Of a stretch of 64,000 bases of DNA, positions 34,066 through 42,861 are shown one piece after another. Within the stretch, counting starts at the first letter, position 1. Each line of letters opens with the position of its first letter. Location of the stretch: NCBI RefSeq assembly GCF_016908975.1, contig NZ_JAFBEX010000023.1:17231-81230 (forward strand), in the 5' to 3' direction. Source of the DNA: Neobacillus cucumis (GTDB taxonomy: Bacteria > Bacillota > Bacilli > Bacillales > Cytobacillaceae). The notes below the pieces were generated by a model. It was not told the DNA's origin and did not search any database. It saw only the letters and a list, made by a program, of their open reading frames with translations. Both the position numbers and the translations under genes were made by a program.

Positions 34066-34602
34066 ATGAAAACTCTTGTAATTATCACCCACCCTAATTT
34101 AGAACAATCTCGAATTAACCGCACTTGGATGCAGGAATTAAAAAAACACGAGGAAATTACAATTCATACACTTTATCAAGCGTATCCAGACGGGAAAATG
34201 AACGTAGCACAAGAACAAAGCTTATTAGAATCACATGACCGTATTATTCTTCAATTTCCATTCTACTGGTACAGCACGCCCTCTTTGTTAAAACAATGGC
34301 AAGATGAAGTGCTCTCCTACGGCTGGGCATATGGCGAAGGCGGCGACAAGCTTCACGGTAAAGAACTAGGTCTTGCGATTTCAACCTTTGGACCGGAAGA
34401 TTCTTACCAGACTTCTGGCTATAATCATTTTTCCATGGAGACTTTAACAACTCCTTTACAACAAACAAGCAACCTCATAGGTACCCGTTTTATGCCGTTA
34501 TTTGTGCTGAATGGTGTTATGCATGTCACAGATGAGCAACTTGAAGAAAATGCAAAAGCATATGTAAATCATGTTCTGCAACCATCCTTAGTTAAAGCTT
34601 AA
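34066..34602 (+). CDS. NAD(P)H-dependent oxidoreductase, KefF/MdaB-type flavodoxin fold (178 aa)
   Basis: FMN- or FAD-binding quinone reductase: 'LVIITHPNLEQSRINRTWMQ' is the phosphate-binding start, and 'DRIILQFPFYWYSTPSLLKQWQDEV' (shown in part: FPFYWYSTPSLLKQW) is diagnostic of the family. Two-electron reduction of quinones avoids radical formation. ATG 34066 follows AAAAGGAG. Third member of the MarR-linked set; terminator follows. Confidence 0.88.
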   Translation: MKTLVIITHPNLEQSRINRTWMQELKKHEEITIHTLYQAYPDGKMNVAQEQSLLESHDRIILQFPFYWYSTPSLLKQWQDEVLSYGWAYGEGGDKLHGKELGLAISTFGPEDSYQTSGYNHFSMETLTTPLQQTSNLIGTRFMPLFVLNGVMHVTDEQLEENAKAYVNHVLQPSLVKA

Positions 34603-34616
34603 TTAAGATATATAAA

Positions 34617-34648
34617 TAAAGGTATTTCTTCTACTGAAATACCTTTTA
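34617..34648 (+). terminator. Terminator downstream of the oxidoreductase gene
   Basis: AAAGGTATTTC and GAAATACCTTTT form an 11-bp stem around TTCTACT. Confidence 0.8.
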
Positions 34649-34669
34649 ATAATTTTTATATACATGGTC

Positions 34670-35200
34670 TTATTCCGCCGCTAAAGCCTGTGCCTTAGTT
34701 AAATGAACCGTTCCAAATGGATGTTGTGGAGGAGCATATATAGAATAAAGTTTTAAAGGGGTATTACCTGTATTGGTTACATTATGCCAGGTGCCAGCAG
34801 GTATCATAATGGCAAAATCATCATGAACATTCTGAACAAAGTTTAAATGATCTTTACTCTTGCCCATTTGCACAATCCCTTGACCTTGTTCAATCCGTAA
34901 GAATTGGTCAATGTTAGGGTGAATTTCTAAACCGATGTCTTCCCCAACATTAATACTCATCAATGTAACTTGCAAATGATTTCCTGTCCACAGAGCTGTA
35001 CGATAGGTATTGTTATGCTTCGCAGCCTCATTAATATTGACTGCAAATGGTTTCCGCCCATAATCTTTTACCTTATTTCTTGAGTCATCATAAATATTCC
35101 AGTAATCAGTCTGTCTTAAATACTGATTATACGTCGGGTAATTAGAACTATAAAAATTAGGTTGATATGGGTATGGATACATCCAAGGGTTATAGTACAT
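34670..35200 (-). CDS. Cupin domain protein with Tyr/Pro-rich N-terminus (176 aa)
   Basis: The C-terminal 110 residues form a cupin barrel ('LEIHPNIDQFLRIEQGQGIV', 'MIPAGTWHNVTNTGNTPLKL') with the metal-binding His residues. The first 40 residues are rich in Tyr, Pro and Asn (MYYNPWMYPYPYQP..), as in several Bacillus spore-surface or coat-associated proteins; that location is conjecture. ATG 35200 is chosen over 35230 because GAAGGGA lies just upstream of it. Confidence 0.8.
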   Translation of the reverse strand: MYYNPWMYPYPYQPNFYSSNYPTYNQYLRQTDYWNIYDDSRNKVKDYGRKPFAVNINEAAKHNNTYRTALWTGNHLQVTLMSINVGEDIGLEIHPNIDQFLRIEQGQGIVQMGKSKDHLNFVQNVHDDFAIMIPAGTWHNVTNTGNTPLKLYSIYAPPQHPFGTVHLTKAQALAAE

Positions 35201-35535
35201 TTTATTCAATCCCTTCACAGATTTATACAAATTATCGTATGCACCTTTTATAAGAATGTACTTATGTGCAGGGTGAACTTAAACCAAAACAGTTGTTCAA
35301 TTTTATGGAACTATTGAACAAAGGTTAAAACATAATCTTCAATTAAACTCTTGGACCCTATGGTAACCAAACATTATCTTTTGGATTTAGATACTATTAC
35401 AATAAAAACCAATAAACATTTTTTACTTTATTTTTGTATTTTCAGTGAATAATTTATAGAATCCTTACTTTCTGCACATTTCTCTTATAATCTAAAAATG
35501 TCAATATTATAAGAAAATTCCCGAGGAGGATTCTA
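35201..35535. other. Intergenic region with inverted repeat
   Basis: No gene is supported. TTGTTCAA (35293-35300) and TTGAACAA (35314-35321) form a perfect 8-bp inverted repeat with a 13-base spacer, and a -10 like TATAAT is at 35486-35491 ahead of the small secreted protein. Confidence 0.55.
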
Positions 35536-35745
35536 ATGCAAAAATTGATTGCAACATGCGCTTTTATCTCACTAATGGCTGTGGGGACTTCCGTGTTTGC
35601 TGCTGGTACAGGTGTGGCAGCTTGTGCACATATGGAGAAAGGTAAATGTGTTTCGATGTGTGCAAAAGATATGAATCGTGGTGTATCCGGATGTGCAACT
35701 TCGACTGTTTGTCAAATGTTAATGGATGTCAATAATTATAAATAA
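35536..35745 (+). CDS. Small secreted cysteine-rich protein (69 aa)
   Basis: Not recognised. The first 22 residues form a signal peptide (MQKLIATCAFISLMAVGTSVFA) with cleavage likely after VFA. The mature part of about 47 residues carries five cysteines (in AACAHMEKGKCVSMCAKD and GCATSTVCQ), enough for two disulfides. ATG 35536 follows GAGGAGG. A strong terminator follows. Function unknown; the odd cysteine count could mean a partner or a free thiol. Confidence 0.7.
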   Translation: MQKLIATCAFISLMAVGTSVFAAGTGVAACAHMEKGKCVSMCAKDMNRGVSGCATSTVCQMLMDVNNYK

Positions 35746-35749
35746 AGGA

Positions 35750-35785
35750 GTAGCCGATATTCCTAGTTGGAAGATCGGCTTTTTT
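35750..35785 (+). terminator. Terminator downstream of the Cys-rich gene
   Basis: GCCGATATTCC and GGAAGATCGGC pair around TAGTT, followed by TTTTTTT. Confidence 0.8.
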
Positions 35786-35792
35786 TAAAATT

Positions 35793-35999
35793 TTATGAAG
35801 ACTTATATTCAATCTTAATTCCATTCACACTTTTATCCATTTTGTAAGTTTCAGAATATTTATCATAAATCACTTTAAGGATCTGGTCGTCTAGCCATTC
35901 AATGGAAAATTCTTTATCTGCCCTAAATGTGTTACCTGATTCATTTTCAAATTTTTCGTCGATATGAAAATGAATAATTGGGAGAAAGTCCTGTCGTTT
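35793..35999 (-). pseudogene. C-terminal gene fragment abutting DUF4256
   Basis: The minus strand keeps an open frame of 68 codons (KRQDFLPIIHFHIDEKFENE.. to ..GIKIEYKSS) with no start codon of its own. It begins immediately at the DUF4256 stop, in another frame, with no ribosome site. It looks like the tail of a protein whose beginning was replaced by the DUF4256 gene. Family not recognised. Confidence 0.6.
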
Positions 36000-36581
<582 letters not shown>

Positions 36582-36643
36582 ATCAGTTTCCTGCTACTAA
36601 AAACATAAACAAATATAATCATTCATTTATGCTAGATTAATTT

Positions 36644-36800
36644 CCTGTTTCATTGAACCCGACCTCACCACTTGCTCGCTACTATCGTCTGTTCGGCTCT
36701 CCACAGGCGTTAATTCGGATGTAGCCCACCCTATATCTATACATTACTGTTAAGTGATAATGGTATAGTCCATGGCATATTTAAGATTTAAACTCGCATT
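36644..36800 (-). ncRNA. Probable TnpB guide RNA (omega/reRNA) scaffold region
   Basis: TnpB guide RNAs derive from the 3' end of tnpB and the transposon right end. The minus-strand sequence from the tnpB tail to GGGTTCAATGAAAC is GC-richer than its surroundings and contains pairing segments (such as GGGTGGGCTACAT and CCTGTGGAGAGCC). The guide would be the flanking bases starting near 36643. Boundaries are inferred, not seen. Confidence 0.4.
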
Positions 36801-37895
36801 AAAATCTCTTTCTATTTCGATTCCACATTGGTCACATATGAAAATTCTCTCAGATAACGATAGGCATACTTTCTTGTGACCACAGCAGGAACAAAGTTTA
36901 GAAGATGGGTAGAATCGACTTACGATTCGCAATTCAATCCCTGTCTGCTTGCATTTTTGTTCCAAGCATATACGAAAATAATAGAAATTTTGTTTTCTAA
37001 CGCAGTCGGCAAGGTGTTTGTTTTTTAACAAGCCCTTGATGTTTAAATCTTCAATCGTAATAAAAGATGGTTTGGCTTTCACCACTCGGGTTACGACATC
37101 ACGGACATATTCTTTGCGTATATGGGTTAATCTAGCATGAAGTTTTTGAATAATCTTTATTTGTTTTTCGATGTTTTTGTAGCAGGATTCACCACCTTTC
37201 TTTTTGGATTCGTATTTTCGACTAAGCTTTCGCTGCTGACGTTTTAAGCTTTTTTCTAGCTTCCTTATTCTTTCCGAAAGGTTTATATTCCTAAATACCT
37301 CAGTATTGCTGCAAACCGCAAAATTCTTTATGCCTAAATCGATTCCTACCCCATCATGGTTGTTGATCGTCTTTTCTTTAGGCGGCACTTCACATAATAC
37401 CGATACATAATATCGTCCTGCTTTTTGCGAAACCGTTCCGCTTCTAACTTCGACCTTTGTTGGAATATATCCGAATTCCTTCAGCTTAATCCACCCTAAG
37501 GTAGGAATCTTAATCCGATGGCGTTCTACTGTCCAATCTGTTTGATTGTTCTTTGGGAAATAGGCTTTCACATCCTGATTTTTCTTCTTTTTGAATCGAG
37601 GACGTTTGGTTTTCCCTTCAAAAAAATTTCTAAATGCTTTATCGCCATTCATAATTGCTTGCTTAACTGCTTTACTAGACACTTTCTTGATCCAAGGGTC
37701 GTTTTCTTTGGTATAGACATTATTAAGCCACTTAGAAAAATCAAAGCCACTTATAAATTTCTTTTCTTTTTCGTAAAGCTCCTGATTTGTTTTCAGATAT
37801 AAGTTATAAACATAGCGGCAAACCCCTATTGTTTGATTCACTTTCTCTGCTTGATCGGAAGTTAATTCAATTTCCGTTTTATAGGCCCTTTTCAT
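36750..37895 (-). CDS. tnpB: RNA-guided endonuclease TnpB (381 aa)
   Basis: Transposon-encoded nuclease ancestral to Cas12. RuvC residues appear intact: Asp186 in 'GVGIDLGIKNFAV', Glu282 in 'FITIEDLNIKG', Asp364 in 'IERDFNASLN'. The zinc ribbon has C335/C338 and C354/C357. The N-terminal 'MKRAYKTEIELTSDQAEKVN' and lysine-rich wedge region are typical. Its ATG overlaps the tnpA stop. Although the transposase is broken, TnpB looks fully functional, and together with its guide it could still cut DNA. Confidence 0.92.
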   Translation of the reverse strand: MKRAYKTEIELTSDQAEKVNQTIGVCRYVYNLYLKTNQELYEKEKKFISGFDFSKWLNNVYTKENDPWIKKVSSKAVKQAIMNGDKAFRNFFEGKTKRPRFKKKKNQDVKAYFPKNNQTDWTVERHRIKIPTLGWIKLKEFGYIPTKVEVRSGTVSQKAGRYYVSVLCEVPPKEKTINNHDGVGIDLGIKNFAVCSNTEVFRNINLSERIRKLEKSLKRQQRKLSRKYESKKKGGESCYKNIEKQIKIIQKLHARLTHIRKEYVRDVVTRVVKAKPSFITIEDLNIKGLLKNKHLADCVRKQNFYYFRICLEQKCKQTGIELRIVSRFYPSSKLCSCCGHKKVCLSLSERIFICDQCGIEIERDFNASLNLKYAMDYTIIT

Positions 37896-38313
37896 AACTC
37901 TTTATCTTCTTTCAATTTCTTTTTGTATTTTCTTAAACCATAGATACGACAAGAAAAAACGTGAATAATTGAAATTAAATCTTGAACGAGTTCTTCTTGT
38001 GGTGAAAGGGTATCATTGTTCACAACGACCAGTTCTACTCCACACTTTGGCAAAATTCCGCAAAAACTCAATCTGGCTTTCTAAATCCTTTTTTTGATTT
38101 TGATTGGAAACTCTCGCATAAATGATCGCCTTATCTACTTTATTTTCCTTTGGAATTCCTCTGTATTCTCGATACTGCGTTTCGGTATAGTACCTTCTTC
38201 CTTTAGGGTTTCAGTAAGAAATCAAATTTACCTTCATTATCCCATCGCTGAAGAGTAATGACGCTTACGCCCAACATAGACGCAAACTCTTTTTGTTTGT
38301 ATATTTTTTCCAT
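37892..38313 (-). pseudogene. IS607 family TnpA serine recombinase, frameshifted and deleted
   Basis: Frame pieces give the MerR-like HTH ('QKEFASMLGVSVITLQRW'), then after a frameshift 'NPKGRRYYTETQYREYRG' and the resolvase start 'KAIIYARVSNQNQKKDLESQ' (shown to 20 residues), then after a further jump the C-terminal 'VELVVVNNDTLSPQEELVQD' and 'ISIIHVFSCRIYG'. The middle of the catalytic domain, about 90 residues, is missing. ATG at 38313. Confidence 0.88.
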
Positions 38314-38513
38314 GTAATAATTTTATTACTTTTGAAGACATTTGTATGTGGTTTTAGTCACTGTTAAATATCTCCTTATTTTGTTTTATTTTTAATAATT
38401 TAAGTATATAAATATTTGATTTATAATAGCTATGACTTATAGTATTGTATAATTTTATATTTTGATATAAATTTATACAATAAATATTAGAAATAAAGAG
38501 GAGAGGGAACAAT

Positions 38514-38951
38514 ATGAAAATCAGAAGTGTAGAACACTATGATCTAAACCAATTAACCGATTTAATGTATCAATATATCGTAGATTTTTATAAAAGACCT
38601 AAACCACCGATTGAAAAGATACATAATTTAATTGAAACTCTACTAGAAAAGAACAGTGGTATTCAATTTGTTGCTGAACAAGATGGTAAACTTATTGGCT
38701 TCGCCACATTATATTTTAGTTTTAGTACTACGAAAGCAGATAAAATAACCATAATGAATGATTTATTCGTAGTAGAAAACGCAAGAGGAACAGGAGTAGC
38801 CCATGAACTGTTTAAAAGATGCGAGACATATACAAAAGAAAATAGGTATGCATATATGTCGTGGGTAACTTCAACTGATAACTACCGTGCCCAAAAATTC
38901 TATGAAAAGATGGGTGGTTCTCTTGAAAATTGGTTGAACTATTCCATATAA
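38514..38951 (+). CDS. GNAT family N-acetyltransferase (145 aa)
   Basis: Acetyl-CoA-dependent acyltransferase. 'IMNDLFVVENARGTGVAHEL' contains the pyrophosphate-binding Q/RxxGxG/A-type loop (ARGTGV), and 'NYRAQKFYEKMGGSLENW' is the typical C-terminal core. ATG 38514 is preceded by GAGGAGAGGG. Substrate not evident. Its terminator lies inside the end of the convergent gene. Confidence 0.87.
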   Translation: MKIRSVEHYDLNQLTDLMYQYIVDFYKRPKPPIEKIHNLIETLLEKNSGIQFVAEQDGKLIGFATLYFSFSTTKADKITIMNDLFVVENARGTGVAHELFKRCETYTKENRYAYMSWVTSTDNYRAQKFYEKMGGSLENWLNYSI

Positions 38952-38961
38952 CCAAACATGA

Positions 38962-39666
38962 TCACTCAGAAAAGACCTCGGTATCGACGGTCTTTATTTT
39001 TATGATTTTTTCTATTTTTAAGTGATTTACTATGTAAGAAATTAATGTATCCAAAGGATTAATTATAGATTTGGATGTCATATATTCAACTTCCTGGGAT
39101 GCATCGACCATAGATAATTGAGCAACGGAGATAATTTTATTTTCATAAATAATTGTATTCAGAAATTTAGAGATTTCTTGATCATATTCGTGTTTTAGAC
39201 CTTGCATGATTAATTCAAAAGTATTGTTAATGACCATTACCTCTATATCTAATGACTTTTGATGATTATAAGCATATTGATGGAGACGCTCCATCGTACC
39301 ATTAACAGTTGCAGGATTTGTAAATAGGATTGTCTGAGGTTGCTGTATATTACAAATGAATTCAAAGTAGGGTTCATCAATTTTTATGATTGGTACTGAT
39401 ATTGAGAGTTGTTCTTCCTGTAAAATTGCAATATAGTTTGTGCAAGTAATGAGAATGACATCAACATTACATTGGGCAATCCACTCTAGTTGCTCTTTAA
39501 CTTTGTTTTGAGCATCTACTACTTTAAATTTCTCATCTGATGTAACTCGATACATTAATGCGGGGTCAACAAAATGTATTAATTCAACGTCATATAAGGA
39601 AAGTGCGTTTTCGATATACTCAATATTTGAATAATGGGCGTGCAGGCATCCTAATCTTTTTTTCAA
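38962..39666 (-). CDS. Asp/Glu racemase-superfamily-like protein (234 aa)
   Basis: Resembles the aspartate/glutamate/hydantoin racemase fold: 'GCLHAHYSNIEYIENAL' at the start, 'IHFVDPALMYRVTSDEKF', and a Cys in 'VILITCTNYIAILQ' at the position of the first catalytic cysteine. A clear second catalytic cysteine is not seen, so activity is uncertain. Start TTG 39666 follows AGAGGAAA. Single-gene unit. Confidence 0.65.
   Translation of the reverse strand: MKKRLGCLHAHYSNIEYIENALSLYDVELIHFVDPALMYRVTSDEKFKVVDAQNKVKEQLEWIAQCNVDVILITCTNYIAILQEEQLSISVPIIKIDEPYFEFICNIQQPQTILFTNPATVNGTMERLHQYAYNHQKSLDIEVMVINNTFELIMQGLKHEYDQEISKFLNTIIYENKIISVAQLSMVDASQEVEYMTSKSIINPLDTLISYIVNHLKIEKIIKIKTVDTEVFSE
38971..38995 (+). 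terminator. Terminator of the GNAT gene
   Basis: AAAGACC and GGTCTTT flank TCGGTATCGAC, followed by ATTTTTATG. It lies within the last codons of the opposite-strand gene. Confidence 0.6.
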
Positions 39667-39801
39667 TTTTAATTTCCTCTCTAATATATTTCAGATTATT
39701 TTATCAGTTAATATATGGAAATGTCTATAAAAGTAAAAATAAAAATCCCTAGTAACCTGACAGATTGTTTAAGTGCAATTCTCTATAACCTAACAGTTCA
39801 C

Positions 39802-39981
39802 CTATTTTAATAAGATAAAATGGTTATTCAGCTCCCGCTCATTAATGGATATTCTGATTGCTAGATCTGTAGTTCGTAAAACAAAATCTTTAACACCAAT
39901 AAATTCAGATTCGGCTATCAAATAGAATTGTGTTCCCTTTTTAATACCTTTAAAATTTTTCTTTAGCTTGTACATCTTCAT
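39802..39981 (-). CDS. Small conserved hypothetical protein (59 aa)
   Basis: Too short for routine calling. The frame reads MKMYKLKKNFKGIKKGTQFY and continues to RELNNHFILLK; the pattern of a basic start then alternating strands looks like a genuine small beta-rich protein also seen in other Bacillus. An internal ATG at 39975 (MYKLKK) is an alternative start. The ribosome site is weak (GGGAG). Function unknown. Confidence 0.55.
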   Translation of the reverse strand: MKMYKLKKNFKGIKKGTQFYLIAESEFIGVKDFVLRTTDLAIRISINERELNNHFILLK

Positions 39982-40208
39982 TATTTACTTAGCTACTCCC
40001 ATAATCTTTTTTTATCAACATTAACACAGTATTATTTCTTGTATAATTCTCCTTGCATTAACAATAATTCCATTAAGAAATTCTAAACTAAGAATCTTAT
40101 CTTATTCTAATAAAATTGTATGCGAGAAGCTATATGAAGGCATTTAGAATTAACTAAATATGGATTTGTTTGTATAATAAAAGATGAAAAATGATGGGAG
40201 GGTTCAAA

Positions 40209-40562
40209 TTGATTAAACAAATCGCAACAGTAGCCGTATATGTAGAGAACCAGGAAAAAGCAAAAACCTTTTGGTCAGAAAAAGTAGGATTTGAAGTCGT
40301 TGCCAACTACCCCATGGGGCCTAATGCCTTTTGGCTTGAAGTGGCACCAGCAGGCGCAGATAGTCATTTAGTGATTTATCCAAAAGCAATGATGAAAGAT
40401 TCAGAAAACATGAAGGCATCCATCGTTTTCCAATGCGATGACATTCAAAGTACATTTGAAAAAATGAAAGCTAATGGCGTAGAATTTTTAGGAGAACCAC
40501 AAGAAATGCAGTGGGGTGCATTCGTTCAGTTTCAAGATGAAGACAATAACGTGTTCTCATAA
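40209..40562 (+). CDS. VOC (glyoxalase/bleomycin-resistance) family protein (117 aa)
   Basis: Vicinal-oxygen-chelate fold: 'TVAVYVENQEKAKTFWSEKV', 'WGAFVQFQDEDNNVFS'. The C-terminus stops right after NVFS, a few residues earlier than most relatives. TTG 40209 follows GGGAGGG and is preferred to the upstream ATG 40191, since the ribosome site lies between them. Function within the family cannot be told. Confidence 0.8.
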   Translation: MIKQIATVAVYVENQEKAKTFWSEKVGFEVVANYPMGPNAFWLEVAPAGADSHLVIYPKAMMKDSENMKASIVFQCDDIQSTFEKMKANGVEFLGEPQEMQWGAFVQFQDEDNNVFS

Positions 40563-40573
40563 AACAATAGAAA

Positions 40574-40606
40574 AAAAAGCAGGTTCAAATCTTAGCGAAC
40601 CTGCTT
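40574..40606. terminator. Bidirectional terminator
   Basis: AAGCAGGTTC and GAACCTGCTT form the stem, between convergent genes, with A/T-rich flanks. Confidence 0.75.
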
Positions 40607-40614
40607 CATTTGAT

Positions 40615-41358
40615 TTATTCACCTTTAGGACCCTTAAAGAAAAAATGCATTCCGCGTCCCTTATGTGGAAACAGATCTAATTCCTTCACCTTATCTGCAT
40701 GCTTGGTCATAATTTCATTAAAAAGCTCATCAGCCGATTTATTTTTAGTATTTAATCCTAACTTCTCTGCAGCTTGGAAAATCTTCTTATCCCGGACCTC
40801 ATGAGCTATTTGATGAAAATCCTTATTCGCTGTTGAAATTCCTAATTTTTTTGCTTCATTTTTTATTTGAGTTTCGCGAATTTCATGGGCGACATCACGA
40901 AGATCTCTTCCTTCCGTCGAAATCCCCAGCTCTTTCGCCTCTTTTTTGATTTGGGTTTCATGAATTTCACGAGCTACCTCACGAAGATCCTTTCCTTCCG
41001 TCGAAATCCCTAACTTCTTGGCCTCATTTTTAACTTCCGTTTCAAAGACCTGTTTCGCTAATGAATCAATATCCTTACCCTTTGTACTGATGCCGAGTGC
41101 TTCTGCTCGCTGTTTAATCATGACTTCTCTAATTTCTTTTGCGATTGTCTCTATATCTTTTCCTTCTGTTTTTATGCCCATTGATTCAGCCTGTTTTTTT
41201 ATAAACTCTGGATTGTGTCTGAAGTGCCCCCCATGACCGTGGACTTCAGTTGATTGATTCTGTTCACTTGGCTGTGTAGCCGCGAACACTTGGATTGGTC
41301 CAACTAGTCCCAATAATAAAGTAAAAGCAAAAAAATAATTCATCAGCATCTTTCTCAT
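40615..41358 (-). CDS. Secreted protein with six tandem 28-residue repeats (247 aa)
   Basis: Not recognised. A signal peptide (about 27 residues, ending QVFAA) is followed by a His/Gly-rich linker (HGHGGHFRHN) and six repeats of 28 residues each (about 55-222), whose core is A-KLGIST-GKDL--VA-EI-ET-IK, then a basic C-terminus. Each repeat would make two helices; the whole is probably a helical solenoid outside the cell. ATG 41358 follows AGGAGG; the longer frame to 41412 is unsupported. Possible ligand or envelope role unknown. Confidence 0.75.
   Translation of the reverse strand: MRKMLMNYFFAFTLLLGLVGPIQVFAATQPSEQNQSTEVHGHGGHFRHNPEFIKKQAESMGIKTEGKDIETIAKEIREVMIKQRAEALGISTKGKDIDSLAKQVFETEVKNEAKKLGISTEGKDLREVAREIHETQIKKEAKELGISTEGRDLRDVAHEIRETQIKNEAKKLGISTANKDFHQIAHEVRDKKIFQAAEKLGLNTKNKSADELFNEIMTKHADKVKELDLFPHKGRGMHFFFKGPKGE
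40693..41196 (-). repeat. Six 84-bp tandem repeats inside the secreted protein gene
   Basis: The coding sequence repeats every 84 bases; the third and fourth copies are nearly identical in DNA (for example TTCCTTCCGTCGAAATCCC in both), pointing to recent duplication, whereas the outer copies are diverged. Confidence 0.75.
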
Positions 41359-41445
41359 CTTGAAACTTCCTCCTAAAAATTGGTTTTGTTTTACAGATGG
41401 TAGGATGCCCATGAATTATGAACAAATTATGAACAAATTATTAAA

Positions 41446-42492
41446 TTAATATGCATTCAGTGATGTGCTCTTTCTTGTTGTTTTCCCTAGCATAAAAGGG
41501 AAATAATGATTGATGGCATATACTGCCGGTACTAAAATTATGACGGTAATGAGTGTGTATAACAGCCCTTCTACAATTGGATAATCCGCGATCGTTTCAA
41601 CATTAAAAACTGATTTTTGAATCATTAAACTAAAAACAAAGAACACGATTTTTTGGTGGAAAGCTAAATAGATGAATGAATTTTTTCCAATGTACTGGAG
41701 AGATTTATTTTTCTTTATTCGTTTAATTAATATGACAAATGCACCAATTCCAGAAAATGCGGATAAGTAGAAAAGAAAAATATTTCCTAAGCTGCTATTG
41801 TAAAAGTCAACTCTCTCTCCTGTATAATTAAAATTTAGATAGCCTGTTACAAAATTGATTAACATCAAAAGAATAAAAATCTTAAATTGGTTCATCCACT
41901 CCAATTTCTTATGGAATTCTTTATAAAAATAACCCGCTCCATAAAATCCAACGCTGATCATTGCTATATCTAAATTCCAAGGTAATGGTTGTCCTACTGC
42001 TTTGTTATAAAAACATCCGATAGCTGATATGAATAAAAGGAAGAATCCAATGATTTTCTTACTTCTACCTATTTTTGAAATAAAGTAAAAAAGTAATTCT
42101 GTACAGAATAAACATGCCACAAACCATAATGCACCCGTATGAACCGTCCATATTGTTTTTCTTTCTGCAATGACAGAACCTAATAATGGAGTCAGCAGAT
42201 TGTTATCATAATTTACTAAACCTAAATGATTTAGTAGTAAGAACCACAGGTAGGCTACTAGCGAAAATGCGATATACGGAAGGATTAATGACTTTGTCCT
42301 TCTTTTTAAAAATACTTTTAGGTTTGGAAACTTATCTTTATTATATAAATAGCCTGATAGGAAAAAGAATAACGGCATATGGAATGTATAAATATATGTT
42401 TTAAGTGGAGTTGGAATAGCAGCATGCCCTAACATGACCAACAGCATCCCTAATCCCTTCCCAATATCTAACCAATCTAGTCTCTTACTCAT
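41446..42492 (-). CDS. Acyltransferase 3 family membrane protein (348 aa)
   Basis: Integral membrane O-acyltransferase with about ten helices. 'LDWLDIGKGLGMLLVMLGHA' with the family histidine and 'YTFHMPLFFFLSGYLY' with its conserved FHMPLFF are diagnostic of Acyl_transf_3. Usually modifies exported glycans or polysaccharides. ATG 42492 follows GAGAGGGGAAA. It lies 87 bp upstream of the secreted repeat-protein gene in the same direction, so the two may share a transcript. Confidence 0.87.
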   Translation of the reverse strand: MSKRLDWLDIGKGLGMLLVMLGHAAIPTPLKTYIYTFHMPLFFFLSGYLYNKDKFPNLKVFLKRRTKSLILPYIAFSLVAYLWFLLLNHLGLVNYDNNLLTPLLGSVIAERKTIWTVHTGALWFVACLFCTELLFYFISKIGRSKKIIGFFLLFISAIGCFYNKAVGQPLPWNLDIAMISVGFYGAGYFYKEFHKKLEWMNQFKIFILLMLINFVTGYLNFNYTGERVDFYNSSLGNIFLFYLSAFSGIGAFVILIKRIKKNKSLQYIGKNSFIYLAFHQKIVFFVFSLMIQKSVFNVETIADYPIVEGLLYTLITVIILVPAVYAINHYFPFMLGKTTRKSTSLNAY

Positions 42493-42861
42493 CGTTTCCC
42501 CTCTCTTCTGTTAAAATTTGAGGTTCACTTGTTTTTAGGATATGAATAATCCATCCATGAACTACGATTAAGAGTATAGTATGACTTCCTTAATTGAAAC
42601 TTAAATTTCTTCGTTACCATTTACATAAAAAAAGAAAAGCCGTAATCATTTATACTGACCTACGGCTTACTAATTGGACTTTATAATAAGTTAATATAAA
42701 TATATAAAGAAATGAATGGAAATTCCATAACACTAATATAAAGAATTGTTAAAAGAGTGTAACAAACTTATAACGATACAAAAATTCTCAATAAAAAAGA
42801 CACTATCAGTTTCTTGATAGTGCCAGCTCTCATTCCTAAATTAATTTTTTAAAAGATTAAG
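42493..42861. other. Intergenic region with two hairpins
   Basis: No gene is supported here. AAGCCGTA/TACGGCTT (42635-42668) and ACTATCA/TGATAGT (42799-42823) are both followed on the minus strand by T-rich tracts, so they act after purU. Confidence 0.65.
42799..42823 (-). terminator. Terminator downstream of purU
   Basis: GCACTATCAAGAAACTGATAGTGTC on the minus strand is a hairpin followed by TTTTTTATTG. Confidence 0.75.

Larger units (their letters stand above)
36640..38320. mobile_element. IS607-type element with intact TnpB and degenerate TnpA
   Basis: An IS607 family serine-recombinase remnant (37892-38313) is directly coupled to a full-length TnpB gene (36750-37895). The TnpB-proximal end probably lies near 36644, where minus-strand GGGTTCAATGAAAC precedes flanking A/T-rich sequence. 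The other end, beyond the tnpA start, could not be defined. Ends are approximate because IS607 elements have no terminal inverted repeats. Confidence 0.65.

Noticed and set aside
40693..41196. 84-bp periodic repeats considered as a CRISPR-like array
   Set aside because: The periodicity is continuous coding sequence without spacers and in frame with the secreted protein.
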